Positions 53,776-64,000 of a DNA stretch of 64,000 nucleotides are shown one piece after another. The stretch is from Panax quinquefolius (Eukaryota > Streptophyta > Magnoliopsida > Apiales > Araliaceae). The notes beneath the pieces were generated by a model. It made no database searches. It saw only the letters and a list, made by a program, of their open reading frames with translations, and had not been told where the DNA came from. A program made the position numbers and the translations under genes. Position 1 is the stretch's first letter; the number at the start of each line of letters is the position of its first letter. Location of the stretch: positions 98,542,735-98,606,734 of the forward strand of contig CM035153.1 in assembly GCA_020205615.1 (NCBI GenBank), read 5' to 3'.

Positions 53776-54413
53776 ATGTCACGCGAAAAAGGATTAGGAT
53801 ACCCTCAGATCGTAAAGAAAGAGCCGATATCAAATCCAATAGCTGAAATAGAGGCTCAAAGTGAAAGCAACCTCGATGAGGTAGTTATTGTGGAAAATGT
53901 CGTACCAGATCCGGAAATGGTGGAACTAACCAATAGTGATTCAGACACTGAAGTTGGAGCTGATCAAGCATCAACCGAAGTGCAGAATCTACGGGACCAG
54001 GTTTCCTCTTTGGAACAGTTATGGGAAATAGAAAGGCTGCTAAATCGCCAACTGCGAAAAGCATTAATAGAAACAATGGAAGAACAAGATAAGCTTAAAA
54101 TCCAAATTGACCAAATGGGAGCTAAAAGCAACAAGTAGGGTGCAGCTTCGATCAAGAAGGGAAAAAGAAAAATGAAAGATCGTGATCCTGATATCAACCA
54201 AGGAAAAATTAACCGAATAGAAAGGTGTGCAAACTATGACAGGAAACATGAAGGCGTGTACAGAAAAGGGAAAATGTTTGCTACAATTGTGGACATAAGG
54301 GACATTTCTCTCCTCATTGTCCCAATCCAAAGCAATGTGTCTGTTTTATTTGTGGGATAGAAGGTCATCAGGCAAAAGGTTGTCCAAGATCAAGAAAAAG
54401 GCGTAGTGAATAA
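53776..54413 (+). pseudogene. RT-8 ORF1: coiled coil plus tandem zinc knuckles, upstream of gag
   Basis: From ATG 53776 the frame gives 120 residues: an acidic N-terminal half and a coiled-coil-like half (EVQNLRDQVSSLEQLWEIER, LLNRQLRKALIETMEEQDKL). After a TAG at 54136-54138 the frame goes on through a basic stretch to CANYDRKHEGV, a degenerate Cys-His module. A frameshift near 54255 leads to two intact CX2CX4HX4C zinc knuckles (CYNCGHKGHFSPHC at 54279-54320 and CFICGIEGHQAKGC at 54342-54383). TAA follows at 54411-54413. There is no capsid domain. It is a gag-like RNA-binding protein of unusual make-up, about 210 residues. No protease follows, and a second gag remnant begins 270 bp later. 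I cannot name a known family. Confidence 0.6.
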
Positions 54414-54683
54414 GTAATATAGGTTCTGTGGTGTAGATCTGTTTAATATAATATGTGTGAAAAGTATGACTGTGTAATGTAATATTCTCAACTTTTGTGT
54501 TGGTCAAAGCTGTAAATCCTGACTTTTGTGGTCACAAAGGGATATCAGTATGTGCTATGTTATGTAAATTACTTTGAATTAATGAAAACGAACATACGTT
54601 TGAGTTATGAAACAAGTTTAATATATTAAACTTATGTGATAAGGTTAAGAATATAAGTAAAATTATTTTTATTTAATCAGATA

Positions 54684-55760
54684 ATATCGCCAAGACGTCA
54701 AACTAGAAATCAAAGGGCAGAAGAATCTGTCAATAACGCTGGTGGACAACAACCAGATCTAATGCAGCAATTCGAAAACATGGTAGCTCAGGCCATGCAA
54801 CAAGGAATACCAGCCGTATGGAACCAGTAGGACAACCACTTGGCAAACTTTAAGTTCATCTAGCTCAGGCCACTTGGAAAACTATTTTTCATCTAGTATG
54901 CAAGCTAGGATGGAGGTAAAATTTCTTAAATTAAAATAGGAGAATAGCTAGAATGAGGGGCAAAAACCGCTTATGCCACAAAATTTAATGAGTGAGACAA
55001 ATTTTTGCCCGCATCAAGTTGATCTGAGAAGCTGTGAATAGCGAGAAGGTTTTAAAACTTTGTTTTTAAAACTATTTTTCATCTACAACAAGGTAGGATG
55101 GAGTAAAATTTCTTGAATCCCCACATTTATAATGGAATACTCATTTAAGAAAGCAATTATTCAAGTTGAGGAGGCTAAGTGAGGCCAGCTGGGATTAAAA
55201 CCGGCTTATAATAAAGATAGAAGGAACAAATCCCCACATTTGCAAGTCATGAGGGCAATTATTGGTGAGGAGGGAAGATGGAAATAAACAAAGGAATAGA
55301 GTGAAAAGGGTAAAGTTGAGGAACTGGAACAACTTTAGGAGTGAAAAGAGGAAGGGGAACAACTTTGGGGGTGTGTTGGTAAAACAAGAAGGTGCAAAGA
55401 AGAAGCCGGTTAGTGCGATGTGGGAATTATGGGAAGAACCATTTGGGGAATGTCCGAAAGATAAATTCGCATGTTTCAAGTGCGGCGGATAACCATATCT
55501 CTCTCAACTGTTCCAATCCTAGGACGATTAGTGGGTGTTTTCATGCGGATCAAAGGAGTAAGATGAAAGACCGTCCAGAAAAAGGAGAACAGAGATGAAA
55601 AGTGAACATGGGAAAAGTGGAGGAAATTTGGCAATCACAGACCAACTTCATCCAAAGAAGTTTAACAAAATCTATCTGACGGGTCTTCAACATGATAGTC
55701 CGAGATTCAATTGGCAAAATTGCAATGGAACTCCAGGTACTTTTCATATAACTTTTATTT
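54684..55760 (+). pseudogene. RT-8 second gag remnant
   Basis: Begins where gag should start, with ATA in place of ATG: SPRRQTRNQRAEESVNNAGG, LMQQFENMVAQAMQQGIPAVW, then TAG near 54828. The capsid part is mostly destroyed and includes a duplication (54878-54926 and 55068-55114 share AACTATTTTTCATCT and AAATTTCTT). Near 55395-55560, in mixed frames, the Tekay-type zinc region appears: KNHLGNV/LGECPKDKFACFKCGG and NHISLNCSNPRT. A last piece, LTGLQHDSPRFNWQN, ends at a GTACTT that could be a splice donor (55736). No protease follows. Confidence 0.6.
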
Positions 55761-55994
55761 TCTTATATATGATTTTCTTATAAATAATAAATTATTTTAT
55801 AAAGAAATTTTGAAGGAGGAATTTGAGTCTTCTAGAAATCAAATTTTTGATTTAATCAGAAAGATAAGCTTTATGTGAATAGTTAAAGATCAGTCCGATC
55901 AAAGTGATCGAGATCTACCTGCAATGATTGTGTATGCTATGTACCTTGGTATGTATAGGTTTTAAAACGATGATTCCGGGGACGGAATCTTTAT
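55761..55994 (+). other. RT-8 3' end of internal region
   Basis: No coding potential. The phrase ATGATTCCGGGGACGGAATC at 55970-55989 corresponds to GAGGACGAAAT before the polypurine tract of related elements. RT, RNase H and integrase are completely absent. Confidence 0.7.
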
Positions 55995-56007
55995 AAGGGA
56001 GGATGAA
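55995..56007 (+). promoter_or_regulatory. RT-8 polypurine tract
   Basis: AAGGGAGGATGAA directly precedes the 3' LTR. Confidence 0.8.
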
Positions 56008-57317
56008 TGTGACAACCCGATATTTTCTATATAAATAAATCATAAATTTTGCGTATAATTTTTTTTTTATTAAAATAAATATGGGTGATATTTGCCAAGA
56101 TAATATGTATATATTTATGGGTGTGATAAATAAAATTTATTTATTACATTAATTAATTACAGATAATTTTATTTTAGAATTATTGATTATTATCAATTAT
56201 ATGCTTATAATAATTAATTCCATATTGGAAATGTTTTTATCAATTCTTTTTCATGAAAATATAATCTTATATTATTTAAATAATATATGATATGATTTTT
56301 AGAATAATTATAATAATTATTTTATTATATAAATTTTGTTCAAAGTTATTAAACTAATTATTTTAACTTAATTAATAAGGTTAATTACGACGAGATAAAT
56401 CGAGATATGGAATCCAAACCCTAATTCGGGTTTTGATCAATAAATGAGAATAATATTATAATATTAAATATATTTTGATTTTTCAATGCTATAAATATGT
56501 ACTTTATGAAGAGTCTCTTGTTGATGGTTGATCAATTATGGTGTATATTCACCAAACCCTAACATTAATTTGTTTAACCCTATTTTTCAATTTAAATGGG
56601 AAATTTAAGATCATTATATAACCGTGTTATATGATTTATATTATGTGTTACTTAATGATATGCTAATTAGGAAACCCTAATTGTAAATTTAAAACCCTAG
56701 TTTATATTTGAATTTCTAATAATTAGAAACCCTAATTTGAAACCTAAACTAGAGTTTGTGATCGAATTGAAAATTGTGTTATTGTGATTAATAACATCTA
56801 TGATAGATTTTAATTGCTAATTAAGGTAAATCTAATTAGTAATTTAAAACCCTAATACCAAGAACCCTAATTTAATTATTAGAAACCCTAATTGTGTATT
56901 ACTAACCCTAATTATCATAATCCTCCTAATTTCTATATTAGCAAAGTTAATTATGATTAGTGGTACTAAACCCTAATGTTCTGTATATAATATAATTATT
57001 AACCTAATCTAATTAACAAACCTTAATTTTTAAATTTTAGAAACTAAAATTATTTTAGTTTTTGTACAAACCCTAGTTGTTATTTTCTACAAATGCTACA
57101 TGCTAAACCTTAGGGTTAAACCCTAAGGGTTTGACAAGTTACAATAATGCCATTAAAATGATTTGCCAAAAGACCATTTTGCCCCTAGTTGCATTATTTT
57201 GGCTAACTAATAGGTTTTGACATTTAGGTGAGTTGGTGACTAACTCTAACAACTCCACATGCTCCATAACACCAACATTCAGCCTCTAGCTCAGCCAATT
57301 CATGCATCTTATACTTC

Positions 57318-57326
57318 TATTTATAG
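57318..57326 (+). promoter_or_regulatory. Candidate TATA box of the RT-8 3' LTR
   Basis: TATTTATAG, 177 bp before the donor-like GT at 57495. Confidence 0.5.
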
Positions 57327-58771
57327 ATTGAAAGAGAGAGAAAGTCATTTTGCTAGCTTAATTTGAACAAAGCACTCAAACCTTTTCTCTCAATCCAAAC
57401 CCACGAAAATTTCAAGGCATTTCAGTCACATATTGAAGCCCCACGAAACACTTAACAAATCAGAAACCCTAAATCAAGAAATTGTCCAAGAAAGGTATAA
57501 AAACCCTAGCTTGAATCCTCTCAAAAATCTGTTGTTAGATGTTAGATTTAAGTGTTAGAATATGTTTTTTCTAGTTTGTTATGATGATCTGGGTTGGTTT
57601 TAGGTAGATCCATATCATCTAAATCTTTAAATTTATGTTTTGAAAAATCGAAAAAAATTTTATTGTTGTCTGACAAGCAAATGTCGTGCCTCTTTAATCT
57701 TTCTCTATTATATGTTTTAGTCGTTTAAAGCTTTGATCTTGTAGCCCGTGTTCTTCTCAGTAATCTGGAACTTTTAGCTAGCTCGGATCGTGCTCAAAAT
57801 GAAAGTTATGGGTGGTCAAACCTCATTGAATCGACCATGACTTTCATTTCTGAAAAACCCAGATCATGCCTGAAGGCTCGCAAGATCTTCGTGGGCTTAG
57901 ATTTGATCGTGTTTTGATGTTATGTAATGATCTTTGTATCTAGGTTATAGTCACATTGTTTGGATTACAATATTATAACACTATATCACTAAAATATTGA
58001 ATGTAGATCTCGGTGGGCGGTCAAACAACTAGGGCTCGATGTTCATGAAATGCATTTTCCGGGTAACCTAGAAAACGCGTGATCACGACGTCTCTAACAA
58101 GGTTTGATCATCCCGATCTCTCGATTATGTTGTGATTTTGTTGATGTTTTGGGATAGATATACTCTCTTACATGTTGGCTACACACTCGCATCCATTACA
58201 TCACTTAAATGTTACACGTATTAGCAAGTTGTGGAAGCCCAAAGTAGGGCGATCGAATCGTTTCTTCATTTACGGGCAAACCTAGAAATGAAGAACGACT
58301 CGACGACCACTTTAAATCTTATATCTTTTGATTGTGATGTTTTTTGCTAATGTTTCTTGTTAGGTCTTGTAGTGTTACATTTATAAGACATTATTTGATG
58401 AAAAACACTCAAACATCACCGATCGTAAATCATGGTCAAACCTGCACTTCGGTTTTTCGCTATGAACACGAAGAACACCTATAAGATCTTTAGTGGTCTT
58501 TACGATAGCTTTGTATAAAAATAATTATTTTTATTAAATAAATAGAAAAAAATAGTTTTAATTATAAAAATATATAAATAAATTAGTAAAAATTATTTAA
58601 AAATCTAAAAAATTATATTTAATTATTTTGAATATATTTCATAAATATTTAATATTTTTGAATATTAAAAGTATTTAATTTATTTAATTATATTATTAAA
58701 TAAATTATTTAAAAATGATTTTAATACATGAAAAATCATTAAAATGATATTATGATATAAGAAAATATTTT

Positions 58772-59430
58772 AAGTTATTTTAATGACTTTTAATATTTTG
58801 TGATAAATTTCATTAATAAATTAATATTAATGATAATTAAGTTATTTAATAAATGAATTAAATAAATAATTTAAAATAATTTATATTAAAAATCATTTTA
58901 AATAATAATAAGGTATTTAAAAATATTTTAAGTTATAAAATATAACTTTTAATATTTAAAGGTAAAATTCATTAATTAATTATTATTAATGATATTAAAA
59001 ATATTTAATAATTATATTAAATAAATTAGTTTAAAAATGATTTTAATATTATAAAAATTATTTTAAATGAAAATAAAGTGTTTAAAGATATTTTAAGTTA
59101 TAAAATATAACTTTTAATATTTAAAGAATAATTTCATTAATAATTTAATATTAATGATGTTAATTTAATATTAATGATATTAAATTTATTTAATAATTAT
59201 ATTAAATAAATGGTTTAAAAATGGTTTTATTGATTTAAAAATCATTTAAAAAGGATATAAATGAATTAAAAATATTTTAAGTTATACTTAATGAATTTTA
59301 ATATTTTAAGAATAGTACATTAATATTTTAATATTAATGGTAATTATTTAAAATGATTTTAATGGTTTTAAAAATCATTTAAAGATAAAATAAATACTTT
59401 AAAAATATTTTAAGTTATTTTAAATAACTT
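58772..59430. repeat. AT-rich dyad array, RT-8 3' LTR copy
   Basis: Same array as in the 5' LTR, unit starts 58772, 58930, 59095, 59279 and 59412; AAGTTATAAAATATAACTT is kept in two units. Confidence 0.82.
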
Positions 59431-61028
59431 AATATTTTTTTTGCAATGGTTTCATTAATAATTTAATATTAATTGAATATTAATGATAATAGAATTGTTT
59501 AATATTTAAATCATTTAATTATGATTTGGTGTTTGAAAATTCATGATAAATTATAATAAATGTTTAAAAATTATATTAAGTCATTTAAAAATAATATGAC
59601 TGATATTTACGGATGTTGAACTTCGGGATAGAGTCATAGACTCGATAATTACTAGATAAAGTCGCGGTGAGAAATCGGCGTATTTTCGTAAATTGATCTG
59701 GACTTAGATAGATTGATTTGATAAATGTTTATTTGTGATTCAATGGTTGTTAAACTTACATGTCGATGTGATTAGGTTATGTGCTGTCTGCAAATAGTAG
59801 TACAATATGATATGATATGTTATTCTAATCAAACAAATGATCTATTTAATGATAGGGCTTGATATAAAAGATAAATCTAAGTTGTGTAAGCAGCAGACAA
59901 GGCAAGTATCTAACCCTTTGCATTTACTTTATGCAACGGACACATGCGTAAAGATAATATCTCGAACTATTCTTTTCAATTGTTCAAATATTTCAACCTT
60001 TGTATATACTTATGCAATGATTCTGTATAAGTAAATTATTAAATTATAATTGTTGTACATGTTCCTTTATTCTGTTATTATTGATCAAGATATATATTAT
60101 GTTCGTTAATTTCTAAAGCATGGTTATACAAGTGTCCTCACTTGGATAATCATTATATTTTATCACATGTTGATACATACTTATCGGTGTCTAGTATGTA
60201 TATGTTGAATTAAAAGCCGTCTAAGCTATTTGATCCGGCTAGACACAAATTTAAAATTGTTGTTGAACAAGATAAAACTTTACTGTTATCCAACTGGATT
60301 GTTTTGGTTCGGATTCTAGACTTTTATGAACATCCCAAATATGGGAAATTTTTATGCGCTAAGGCGGACAAAGGATGAACGATAATATCGTTCTAGCAAT
60401 GTAGTATTGATCAATACAAGGCATAACGGGCTGATCACCCCCGTGCCCGTAAGTTATGACGGTTTACAGATGAAGTTCTGTTTAACCTTTTTGAAAATAG
60501 AAAATAATGTTCATAGTCTATCAACTGATCCTCATATATAGTCAATACGTAGTTTCAAAAGTTTGAAATCGAAATGACATGTTGTTTATTAATGGTTCAG
60601 CTTACTTCATAACTGTTGATTCGTTGTAGATGTATTGTTCAAAGAAAAAATTTAATCCTTTCAGCTAATTGTTATTATTTGCTATTACTTGCTGGGCACT
60701 CAAATGCTCATCCTTGCTTAATTTAAATGTTTTCAGCTAAGTGTGAACAACCTGAAGGATCTGCCAAGAACAAGGGAAAAGGGAAGGTCGCAGAATAAAA
60801 GTTTATGCTATCTTATTGTAATAGTTTGACTTTAGGTTAAGGATGATTATCATGTAATGAATGTTTAAAGGTTTCGTACTTGGGAACTAAACTCTGATAA
60901 TATGTAAATTAAATTTGATTATGTATATTATTATTATTATTATTAGTATTGGTATTATTCCGCTCATAGAAATGGTATCGTGAAGCACTGAGTTTGGGTT
61001 TCAAGTACCCGGATTTGGGGGCTTTACA

Positions 61029-61327
61029 AGGAATATGAAAACTAACAACCTTACAAAAATAATCAATTTTAGCATGATGAGTAATTAACCAATCAATCCC
61101 TAAAATCGCATCAAATGCAAGTATTTTCAAAGAGATGAGATCAACAGGTAATGTGAAAGTGTCGATTTGACTCAAAAAAGATTTATAAATAGTGGATGTA
61201 ATGAAGGTTTCTCCCAACGGAGTTTCAACAGATAAGTCAAAGTCTAATTTCTCTGGAGTCAAATTTAAATGTTAAGCACAAGCAGGTTAAAAAAAGAATG
61301 GGTAGATCCGGTATCTAATAAGGTATA
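61029..61327 (-). pseudogene. RT-6 protease fragment
   Basis: The minus strand from 61327 reads YTLLDTGSTHSF (DTG at 61307-61315), followed by a short damaged piece with a stop. From 61262 it reads TPEKLDFDLSVETPLGETFITSTIYKS, DLISLKILAFDAILGIDWLITHHAKIDYF and VVSFHIP. This is the retropepsin of the same lineage as RT-10. It continues across RT-8 at 35590. The first five bases (61029-61033, AGGAA) are the RT-8 target duplication. RT-11 cuts it just before the active site. Confidence 0.88.
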
Positions 61328-63230
61328 TGTAACGCCCCGAAATCCGGTCTATTTCCATACCCGGATTCCGTACGTCACGATTCCATCTCCTTCCAAACAT
61401 ACCTCATTATATAGCTAAATATAACAACATACATTCTCAAATCCCAGGTTCTAATACCTTATAACCTCGTTCATTACAAATAATGATAATTACATTACTC
61501 TTTACATCTTTTAAGACTGACCTTTATCCGCCACCAAGGATATATAACAGTTCAGTAACTAGTCTATAGTTTCATTAAACTATTCTACATTATAAGTCTT
61601 CGCTTGATCTTAACGCACATTCATATACTGAATGGCACTTCGTCTGGATACCGATCATCTTGATCTTTACGAGATCCTTAAGTTCTTTCTAACATCGTTC
61701 ACTGAAAATGTTTTTATTTAAAGCAAGAGTGAGCATTCAATTGCTCAGCAAGTCATAGCAATTGAATAAACAACTTTAAGAATTTGAACATTCTTTTAAG
61801 ACTTCAATAATCGAACAAAGCTTATGAAGCAGCTTGAACAATAGGAATAATCTCGATTAATATCATTTAAAAACATTAGTCACATTCACTTTCAAATACT
61901 TTCTTACTTCCACCTTTTTCATACACATCATGTCTGGCTAGAATCATTAGCACTGACTTAACAATAATGGTTCATGTATAAACAGAACATGCTCGTATTG
62001 AATAGTTCAATCACAGAACATTTCATCTCATAGAAACACCAAAGTATTCAAATTATGGCACAAGGCCTCATACATAGTACCACCATGTACATATATTGCA
62101 CATATGGACATAGACAAACCTTCTCAAGTTCAACATCTTAGAAGTTTAAAAAACTAGCATTCATGTAATATAAATGAAGTTAGGATGCTTGCCTTATGCA
62201 CAGCTACTACTTACGTTGAACTGCTCATTCCAATCCCTATATATCACATAAGGAAAGTAGCACATACACCAATTAGTCATATACTTGACTTACGCATTGG
62301 TTTACTTAACTTTACTTCTTAAGGTTTGCGTTATTGTAATTTAAATTTACGCGACTAACTTTCTTTACCGATTTACGACTTCATGACATACAGAGATGTC
62401 TTATTTATGCGTTCATCATCTTTGATGATTTACATTCTTATCTTCTTCTTATAACCTTTCTAGGACTCAGCACACATTATGTATCTGCTAGTAGTCCATA
62501 TGTTACTCTGAGTGGTTTCCCATAAACAACCAATAAATAAGTTCCCATCTCGTCTACACTGTCTGTCATAGTGAGTTAGATCGGTTGCCAATTTCGTATA
62601 TACCTCTGCTCTCTTAAGGAATTGTTTAGCCCAACTCCCATATGTCAACCATCAAAGATTTACGATTGTACTACAACCTAACTTATTCTTAACTTATCTG
62701 AACCATTAAACTATAATGTTCGTTAAGTAAATTTATTATTCCTTATGGCTTTCTGGCAACTAAATGCCATACCTTAGGATTCATTCTTTATCTTCTAAGT
62801 CTTACAGTCTTTTGTATACCCAGAACGATCATTCCATGTCAATACTATGAGGTCATAGTGTTAAAAATTTTATATTAACTTATTCATATCTTACAACATC
62901 CGGTTCATTCGACTCGAAACATTATCCAAGTTATCATTACTAACTCGGCTTCTTTACGTTATACGTTATTATCTTTAATTCAGTTTCTTCACTATTCATG
63001 GTTAATCAACATTCTTCATTACCTTATGGTCAAACCATACACGGAGTGTAGGTTCTGCCTATTTAATATTCGCGTACACTCAACCCTCACGTCAGCTAAA
63101 GTGTTTAATGCTTACTTCATTCTAACATTCTCTATCCGACTTACATTCGGACTTTCATTAATCTCATTACCATTCGTTATGGCTTTCTTGATAATTCCTA
63201 TCTTACTTACTACTTGAAAGTAGTATGCAC
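61328..63230 (-). repeat. RT-11: LTR on the minus strand (3' end at 61328)
   Basis: Reading the minus strand, the sequence ends ATTTCGGGGCGTTACA at 61328, like the GGGGCTTTACA end of RT-8. The acceptor block is present: CTTGCTGAGC, CTCAC at 61733-61729, TTTTCAG ending at 61702, then GAAC-x-AAGGATC, all shared with RT-8 and RT-7. The bases before 61328 (GTATA) may be its target duplication, but no right copy was found. The other boundary is not determined; 63230 is only where similarity in style stops. No coding region. Confidence 0.6.
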
Positions 63231-64000
63231 ACAAGCCAATCATGTTTGATGATAAAGCATATACTTTGTAACAATCTTATTCATTTATTAATAAAAAGTA
63301 TTAATTTATTAAAGGCTTTTAATTATCTACATGATGCTGTTTTATAATATGTGATAAACCCATAGTTTTAAGCAATGCTTTTAGAATAATGATGATGATC
63401 ATTCTAATGAGATCTAAATTCTTTGAAAGCTTAAAACTAAAATAGTTCCCAATCGTTGGATTACTAAATTGGGGATTAGTGAATCCGGATAGATTGGTAC
63501 ATACGTTGCTTGCTCATTGGATGAGGATGATTGATCTCATGATCATTTGTGTGGAGACACTAAAGCAAGTATGTAGGTGCTTATTAGAGAATAAGTTCAA
63601 TTGAACGTGGCTCGCTAAGGAATACCTAATGGAGTTTTATTTGCACTGTCAATAGGAATTCTGTAGTGATAGTAGTACAAGTAATCCTTGGACTTGAGAT
63701 CATCATAGTATCTTGTGTATGATGAGTTATACTTTGACTTATTCCTTAAGACCCCGAGGGTATATCAAAGGGTATGCTTGGGTATAATAAGTTGTACATG
63801 GAGATAATGTATGATCAATAAAGAATTTACCACTTCTAATAAAAGAAGAGAAATGTCCTATGTGATTCGATAAATGACAACCCAAAGAGTCCTTGGCGAA
63901 GGCGCGTAATGAAATTAGAAAGGAGTTTCTAATTTGCATTATTTGAGTTGTGCATTTAAGAGTCGAAAATACATATAATTAAATAAAATAAGACTTGACA
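63231..64000. other. Unclassified AT-rich sequence at the right edge
   Basis: No gene, terminal repeat or retroelement domain is recognised on either strand. It may be more of RT-11, another LTR, or host DNA. Confidence 0.4.

Larger units (their letters stand above)
35596..61028 (+). mobile_element. RT-8: long-LTR, pol-less Ty3/gypsy derivative (LARD-like)
   Basis: It starts TGTGACAACCCGATATTTTC and ends GGGGGCTTTACA, with AGGAA duplicated at 35591-35595 and 61029-61033. RT-6 pol reads through the empty site (VVSFHIP then NQP). Both LTRs are about 5.02-5.03 kb, and the interior is only 2.46 kb with two gag-like remnants and no protease, RT or integrase. The native length is about 12.5 kb. 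The 25.4-kb span includes RT-9 with RT-10 inside the 5' LTR. Large LTRs with a non-pol interior fit the class called large retrotransposon derivatives, which must borrow pol proteins from relatives. Confidence 0.92.
56008..61028 (+). repeat. RT-8 3' LTR (5021 bp, uninterrupted)
   Basis: Starts TGTGACAACCCGATATTTTC and ends GGGGGCTTTACA. It carries all landmarks in one piece: AACCCTA cluster (56415-57135), TATTTATAG (57318), donor-like AAAG|GTATAA (57495) and the AT-rich dyad array (58772-59430). The acceptor block TTTTCAG ends at 60736. The insertion point of RT-9 in the other LTR is seen here empty (GAATTAAAAGCCGTC near 60207). Confidence 0.93.

Overview
The window is plant nuclear DNA, most likely from an angiosperm with a large, repeat-rich genome. 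It is a block of nested transposable elements, and I see no host gene, tRNA, rRNA or CRISPR array. The plant assignment rests on an Athila-type primer-binding site matching tRNA-Asp, a Sirevirus-like Ty1/copia element, Tekay/Del-like Ty3/gypsy elements with initiator-Met primer sites, and a CACTA DNA transposon with plant-type transposase domains and a CACTACAAGAAAA terminus. All coding regions carry stops or frameshifts. I number the elements RT-1 to RT-11, with DT-5 for the DNA transposon.

Left part (1-7145). RT-1 is the 3' part of an Athila-like Ty3 element on the + strand: protease end, a downstream extra ORF, a 3' noncoding region and a 3' LTR ending near 5671. It abuts, and probably inserted into, RT-2, an Athila-like element on the - strand of which gag, the tRNA-Asp primer site and part of an LTR remain.

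Middle part (7146-30746). RT-3 is a pair of about 3.4-kb LTRs separated by only 331 bp, with the whole gag-pol lost. Its second LTR was split by RT-4, a Sirevirus-like copia element (12461-30233) with 1472-bp LTRs and a perfect ATACA target duplication. The 3' LTR of RT-4 was split in turn by DT-5, a CACTA element (about 24649-29970) on the - strand that has lost its catalytic core and its left terminus.

Right part (30747-64000). RT-6 is a Tekay-like pol on the - strand, cut into three pieces by later insertions. RT-7 (31707-34843) is a solo LTR with target duplication ATCAG. RT-8 (35596-61028, duplication AGGAA) has 5-kb LTRs and a 2.46-kb pol-less interior. Inside the 5' LTR of RT-8 sits RT-9, a solo LTR (39827-52744). 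Inside RT-9 sits RT-10, a full-length Tekay-like element (41804-51760, duplication TCTAT) with gag, protease, RT, RNase H, integrase and a chromodomain-like tail, all decayed. From 61328 an LTR on the - strand (RT-11) runs toward the edge of the window.

The most interesting signal is shared by the long LTRs. Each has a TATA box, a splice-donor-like AG|GTAAG or AG|GTATAA about 125-180 bp downstream, and near its end a conserved block with a branch-point-like CTCAC/CTCAT, a pyrimidine tract and an AG. This suggests a leader intron inside the LTR, kept across otherwise dissimilar LTR families. Tandem repeats of several kinds, and in RT-8 an AT-rich dyad array, lie within the proposed intron.
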